Shown here: positions 58,805 through 64,000 of the stretch, one piece after another
How the letters are laid out: each line of letters starts with the position of its first letter
How positions within the stretch are numbered: the first letter of the stretch is position 1
Assembly (NCBI GenBank): GCA_016283275.1
Contig: JAEEMP010000125.1
Span: 1-64,000 of the forward strand
Source of the DNA: Lachnospiraceae bacterium
GTDB lineage: Bacteria; Bacillota; Clostridia; Lachnospirales; Lachnospiraceae
Reading direction: 5' to 3'
DNA: 64,000 nucleotides
Translations under genes and position numbers: made by a program
Notes under the pieces: generated by a model
What the model saw: the letters and a program-made list of their open reading frames with translations, nothing else
Databases searched by the model: none
Told to the model about the DNA's origin: nothing

Positions 58805-60064
58805 TTAATAACCCGGTGCGGCGATATAACCCTTAACCGCACTTTCGGCAGCAACTGCCGGGCTTGCAAGATAGATTTCACTTGTGACATCGCCCATACG
58901 TCCCACAAAGTTTCTGTTTGTAGTCGATACGCACTTTTCGCCTGCCGCGAGGACTCCCATATAACCGCCCAGACAGGGTCCGCACGTGGGTGTCGATACA
59001 ACTCCGCCGGCTTCTATAAATGTTCTTACAAGTCCTTCTTCGATGGCTGTAAGATAGATTTCCTGTGTTGCGGGAAGCACGATGAGTCGCATTCCTTTTT
59101 TGATGTGTCTTCCCTTAAGAAGTTTTGCAGCAATTCTTAAGTCATCTATCCTTCCGTTGGTGCATGATCCGATAACAACCTGATCGATCATGATCTTTTC
59201 TTTGATCTCATCGATCGTCTTTGTGTTCTCCGGAAGATGAGGGAATGCCACAGTAGGCTTAAGAGTGCCAAGATCGATCGTGTACTCTTCGTCATAAACG
59301 GCATCGGGATCGGCCGAAAATACCTTGTATTCTCTCTTTGAGTGCTCCTTAAGGTATGAGATCGTAAGATCATCCACAGGGAAGATACCGTTCTTTGCAC
59401 CGGCCTCGATAGCCATATTGGCGATCGTAAATCTGTCGTCCATCGAAAGATTCTTAATGCCGTCTCCCACAAATTCCATTGATCTGTACAAGGCGCCGTC
59501 AACGCCTATCATACCGATAATATGAAGGATAAGATCCTTACCTGTCACATATTCGTTAAACTTTCCGGTTATATTGAATTTTATGGCCGAAGGAACCTTA
59601 AACCATGCTTTTCCGGTTGCCATTCCGGCAGCCATATCGGTACTGCCGACACCTGTGGAAAATGCACCGAGTGCACCGTAAGTACAGGTATGAGAATCCG
59701 CCCCGATTATCACATCTCCGGCTACGGTAAGACCTTTTTCGGGAAGTAACGCATGCTCTATTCCCATCTCACCGACTTCAAAATAATTTGTTATATTGTT
59801 CTTAAGTGCAAACTCACGAACACACTTGCAGTGTTCCGCACTCTTGATATCCTTGTTCGGCACAAAATGATCGGGCACAAGAGCGATCTTGTCCTTATCA
59901 AATACCGAATCAAGTTTCATCTTATCCATTTCCTTGATGGCAACGGGGCTTGTGATATCATTACCGAGCACAAGATCAAGATCCGCCTCGATAAGCTGTC
60001 CCGCTGTTACACTTTCAAGTCCTGCATGACTTGCAAGTATTTTCTGGGTCATAGTCATTCCCAT
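58805..60064 (-). CDS. leuC: 3-isopropylmalate dehydratase large subunit
   Basis: A protein of 419 residues, the shorter LeuC/homoaconitase type that pairs with short Leu[46 protein letters not shown] and [30 protein letters not shown] have the three cysteines for the 4Fe-4S cluster. The ATG at 60064 is 8 bases behind AAGGAG. Cotranscribed with the cysK-like gene, 12 bases upstream. Confidence 0.96.
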   Translation of the reverse strand: MGMTMTQKILASHAGLESVTAGQLIEADLDLVLGNDITSPVAIKEMDKMKLDSVFDKDKIALVPDHFVPNKDIKSAEHCKCVREFALKNNITNYFEVGEMGIEHALLPEKGLTVAGDVIIGADSHTCTYGALGAFSTGVGSTDMAAGMATGKAWFKVPSAIKFNITGKFNEYVTGKDLILHIIGMIGVDGALYRSMEFVGDGIKNLSMDDRFTIANMAIEAGAKNGIFPVDDLTISYLKEHSKREYKVFSADPDAVYDEEYTIDLGTLKPTVAFPHLPENTKTIDEIKEKIMIDQVVIGSCTNGRIDDLRIAAKLLKGRHIKKGMRLIVLPATQEIYLTAIEEGLVRTFIEAGGVVSTPTCGPCLGGYMGVLAAGEKCVSTTNRNFVGRMGDVTSEIYLASPAVAAESAVKGYIAAPGY

Positions 60065-60076
60065 GGCATTTTCTCC

Positions 60077-61018
60077 TTAATTTCTGTCACCTTCAAATAA
60101 AGGTGTTGAAAAATATCTCTCGGCCGTATCCGGAAGTACCGTGACAACGGTTTTTCCTTCACCGAGTTTGATCGCAAGCTTAATGGCCGCAGCAACATTC
60201 GTCCCCGATGATATACCGCACATGAGTCCTTCCTTTTTGGCAAGATCCTTAGCGGTATTGATCGCTTCCTCATCGGAAACTATATAAATATTGTCATAAA
60301 TCTCTTTGTTAAGATTTTTGGGTACGATACCGTCCCCTATTCCCATCTGAAGATGAGTGCCTATCGTACCTCCGGCAAGGATCGCTGCATTTTCGGGCTC
60401 GACCGCCCAAATCTCTATATTGGGGTTTTGAGCCTTTAATGTTTCACCGATGCCCGAGATCGTGCCTCCCGTTCCGAACCCCGAACAAAAGCCGTCTATC
60501 GGGCCGGCTACCTGTTCAAGGATCTCAAGTCCTGTATGATGCTTATGTACAAGCGGATTATTTGGATTTTCAAACTGCTGCGGAATATAAACCTTCGGGT
60601 TTTCTTTCTGCATTTTAAGTGCGGTCTCAACGCACTTTTCCATACATTCGCCTATATCGCCTTCATCTTTTATAAGGATAACCTCCGCGCCGTAATGCTT
60701 GACAAGCATCCTTCTTTCTTCGCTCACGGAATCGGGCATTATGATGATCGTTTTATAACCCATGACCGCGCCGCAAAGAGCAAGTCCGATACCCTGATTG
60801 CCCGAAGTTGGCTCCACGATTATCGAATCTTCCTTGACTATACCTGCTTTAACAGCCTTTGTGATCATATTGTAAGCGGTTCTGGTCTTTATCGAGCCGC
60901 CGACATTTAAGCCCTCATATTTTACAATGACCCTGGCTGCCCCTTTTGGAACCATCTTGGAGCTTAATTCAACCATCGGAGTGTGACCGATGGCTTCAAG
61001 GATATTTGAATAAACCAT
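60077..61018 (-). CDS. Cysteine synthase-like PLP-dependent enzyme in the ilv-leu operon
   Basis: A protein of 313 residues of the CysK/CBS fold-type II family. The PLP lysine is K44 in LNVGGSIKTRTAYNMI, where CysK proteins have NPxxSVKDR; the substrate loop is PTSGNQGIGLA (TSGNTG in CysK), and CSGFGTGGTISGIGETLK holds the phosphate of PLP. The differences suggest a substrate other than the O-acetylserine of typical CysK, though still of the O-acetylserine/cystathionine beta-synthase group. It lies between ilvC and leuC. No ribosome binding site is visible before the ATG, which begins 13 bases after a terminator-type hairpin. Confidence 0.82.
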   Translation of the reverse strand: MVYSNILEAIGHTPMVELSSKMVPKGAARVIVKYEGLNVGGSIKTRTAYNMITKAVKAGIVKEDSIIVEPTSGNQGIGLALCGAVMGYKTIIIMPDSVSEERRMLVKHYGAEVILIKDEGDIGECMEKCVETALKMQKENPKVYIPQQFENPNNPLVHKHHTGLEILEQVAGPIDGFCSGFGTGGTISGIGETLKAQNPNIEIWAVEPENAAILAGGTIGTHLQMGIGDGIVPKNLNKEIYDNIYIVSDEEAINTAKDLAKKEGLMCGISSGTNVAAAIKLAIKLGEGKTVVTVLPDTAERYFSTPLFEGDRN

Positions 61019-61023
61019 ATTTT

Positions 61024-61057
61024 CAAAAATAAAGGGGGATCATTAAAGGTCCCCCTT
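61024..61057 (-). terminator. Terminator-type hairpin between ilvC and the cysK-like gene
   Basis: Stem AAGGGGGA (61050-61057 on the minus strand) with TCCCCCTT (61032-61039), a ten-base loop, then TATTTTTG. It may reduce expression of the downstream cysK-leuCD part. Confidence 0.85.
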
Positions 61058-61076
61058 AATCCTTTCAAGTAAATAC

Positions 61077-62655
<1,579 letters not shown>

Positions 62656-62687
62656 ATGATCAAACCTCTGAAAATTCGTTACGTATC

Positions 62688-62716
62688 ATTGTATACAAGA
62701 GCCTTCCAAAAGTCAA
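62688..62716 (-). promoter_or_regulatory. Predicted internal promoter for ilvN-ilvC-cysK-leuCD
   Basis: On the minus strand: TTGACT (62711-62716), 17-base spacer, TACAAT (62688-62693), 33 bases before the ilvN start. Confidence 0.78.
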
Positions 62717-62757
62717 TAAAAATAAGCCGCTGATGCATTTTTATGCATAATTATACA

Positions 62758-63246
62758 TTAATTGTCTTTATCATTGCATTTGGGAAGTGCAAGGGTGCCT
62801 GTTCTGGCCACTTCCACGACCGAAATACCCGAGAGCATTGAGCGGAATACCGCGATCTTTTCCGGAGTATTGCAGATTTGTATCATTATGTGAGTCTTTG
62901 ACATATCCACGATCTCGGCGGAACAGATCTCGCATATCTCAAGAATGTCCTTGCGGTTGTTCTTATTGTATTTGACCTTTATGAGCATAAGTTCCCTGGA
63001 TACGGACTGCTCTTCGTTAAAAGTCTTTACCTTTATGACATCAAGTTTCTTATTTAATTGTTTTTCTATCTGTTCAAGCGTTCTTTCATCACCGGAGCTT
63101 ACGATCGTCATATTTGATACTTCGGGATCGAAAGTCTCGCCCACAACAAGCGAATCGATATTAAAACATCTTCTTGCGAACAAACCCGATACCTTGCTCA
63201 ATACACCCGATCTGTTCTCAACCATTACCGAATATATTTTTTTCAT
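62758..63246 (-). CDS. Acetolactate synthase small subunit, copy 2 (next to ilvB)
   Basis: A protein of 162 residues, again an ACT-domain small subunit: KKIYSVMVENRSGVLSKVSGLFARRCFNIDSLVVGE at the N-terminus, KLDVIKVKTFNEEQSVSRELMLIKVKYN, and a C-terminal domain ending VVEVARTGTLALPKC. It starts six bases after the ilvB stop, so it is the cotranslated partner of that catalytic subunit. The CF in RRCFNID replaces the GYN-type turn of the usual domain (RRGYNIE), which may weaken the amino acid binding site. It is a divergent paralogue of the copy at 62155-62655. Confidence 0.92.
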   Translation of the reverse strand: MKKIYSVMVENRSGVLSKVSGLFARRCFNIDSLVVGETFDPEVSNMTIVSSGDERTLEQIEKQLNKKLDVIKVKTFNEEQSVSRELMLIKVKYNKNNRKDILEICEICSAEIVDMSKTHIMIQICNTPEKIAVFRSMLSGISVVEVARTGTLALPKCNDKDN

Positions 63247-63252
63247 ATTCCG

Positions 63253-64000
63253 TCAGCCTTTCACTATATCCATGGGATTAATGTTAACTTCCATTATTCC
63301 GGGGTTATCGGATGCAAGGAATTTATCCGTTCTTGAAAGTTCCTTGTCAAGCGTGACCTTAAAATAATCAAAGTCATAAGCCTTAGCCAGTGCCTCAAGA
63401 TCCGGATAGTCGTTTAATTCGACCACGCTGTAATTATCCTTATAGGTAAAATGCTGATACTCTCTTACCATTCCGAGATATCCGTTCTTAAAGACTATGA
63501 TCTTGACATTGGCGTTTTCCTGCTTAATGGTTGCAAGTTCGCACATGGACATCTGGAACGAACCGTCGCCGCATACGGCAATGACCTGTTTACCGGGATT
63601 CGCAAGTTTTGCGCCGAGTGCCGCGGGTATAGAATAACCCATGGTACCCATACCGCCGCTTGTTAAGAATCTTCCCTTCTTGACTACATGATATGCACAG
63701 CTCCAGATCTGATTCTGTCCGACATCCGCCACATATATGCCGTCCTCATCCATCTTATCGGAAAGATATTCGATAAATTCCTGAGGATCCACATATTTAC
63801 TGTCGGGGAATCGCTTTATGTTCAACTCTTTTTTGTATTCGTAAAGCTTGTTGAGCCATTCAGGCTCCGAAGCATTGATATCTTCCTTGTTGAGTTCTTC
63901 GAAGATTGCCTTCGCATCGCCTACGATAGGAATCGTGGGACCGATGTTCTTACCTATTTCGGCAGGATCCACATCCATATGGATCATAACCTTATGATCG
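63253..64000 (-). CDS. ilvB: Acetolactate synthase large subunit, C-terminal part (gene continues beyond window)
   Basis: The C-terminal 248 or so residues of IlvB; the frame stays open to the window edge at 64000 (reads DHKVMIHMDVDPAEIGKN). The ThDP-binding motif is seen in IAVCGDGSFQMSMCELATIKQENANVKIIVFKN, preceded by GGMGTMGYSIPAALGAKLANPGKQ, and there is the FAD/ThDP-linking GYLGMVREYQ. It condenses pyruvate with pyruvate or 2-oxobutyrate, the first common step of branched-chain amino acid synthesis. The first of its two possible small subunits starts six bases after its stop. Confidence 0.95.
   Translation of the reverse strand, partial: DHKVMIHMDVDPAEIGKNIGPTIPIVGDAKAIFEELNKEDINASEPEWLNKLYEYKKELNIKRFPDSKYVDPQEFIEYLSDKMDEDGIYVADVGQNQIWSCAYHVVKKGRFLTSGGMGTMGYSIPAALGAKLANPGKQVIAVCGDGSFQMSMCELATIKQENANVKIIVFKNGYLGMVREYQHFTYKDNYSVVELNDYPDLEALAKAYDFDYFKVTLDKELSRTDKFLASDNPGIMEVNINPMDIVKG

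Overview
The window is chromosomal DNA of a low-to-moderate GC Gram-positive bacterium, most likely a member of the Lachnospiraceae (Clostridia; Butyrivibrio/Roseburia-like). Reasons: the Firmicutes-type rplU-prp-rpmA cluster with a cleavable N-terminal extension on L27, LexA boxes of the Bacillus/Clostridium type (GAAC-N4-GTTC), a compressed yggS-sepF...lspA-rluD division cluster, short HisG with HisZ, a GerW/YtfJ-type gene, and strong AGGAGG ribosome binding sites. I see no rRNA, tRNA, CRISPR array, prophage or insertion sequence. Almost everything is vertically inherited housekeeping sequence, packed into operons with short gaps.

Layout. 1-6948 (+): end of a D,D-carboxypeptidase, a small P-loop-like protein, a HlyD-like membrane protein, yggS, sepF, aroB, lspA, rluD and a cytidylate-kinase-like gene. 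6949-7316: the only gene-free stretch over 300 bases, made almost entirely of four hairpins. 7317-11809: an AI-2E-family permease (-), then ttcA-like, a tyrosine recombinase, and a divergent pair of a YneA-like LysM protein and lexA with at least five LexA-box-like motifs between them. 11898-24775 (-): hisZGDB-hisIE, two radical-SAM-associated genes, rng, rplU-prp-rpmA, obgE, yhbY, nadD, yqeK, rsfS. 24865-34483 (-): parE-parC-rsmD-coaD-coiled-coil protein, ending at a terminator, then two pseudouridine synthases around an SDR and a membrane protein, and recU.

34670-41071 (-): the iron-sulfur assembly operon hxlR-sufC-sufB-sufD-sufS-sufU, and degV. 41120-45598: asp23-fakA-recG (-) divergent from rpmB. 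45645-49061: a four-gene group with GerW, DUF2953 and J-domain proteins (-), and an HD-GYP-like gene (+). 49081-57433 (-): NUDIX, a RodA/FtsW-PBP2 fusion, a U32 protease split into two overlapping frames, zapA, and ruvAB behind an SOS-controlled promoter. 57536-58252 (+) is a histidine phosphatase. 58308-64000 (-): branched-chain amino acid genes ilvB-ilvN-ilvN-ilvC-cysK-like-leuC-leuD.

How the parts connect: LexA boxes at lexA/yneA-like, at the nusG2-gx-ruvAB promoter and, more weakly, at parE point to one DNA damage regulon spread over the window. FakA and a DegV/FakB protein flank recG and probably form a fatty acid kinase pair. Points most worth a second look are the hairpin cluster at 6956-7257, the HisF-like domain without catalytic aspartates fused to HisIE, the TrpR-type operator at hisZ, the cysteine-rich HxlR regulator heading the suf operon, the SEDS-PBP fusion, and the unusual cysteine-synthase-like enzyme inside the ilv-leu operon. 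I did not find a clearly new multi-gene system.
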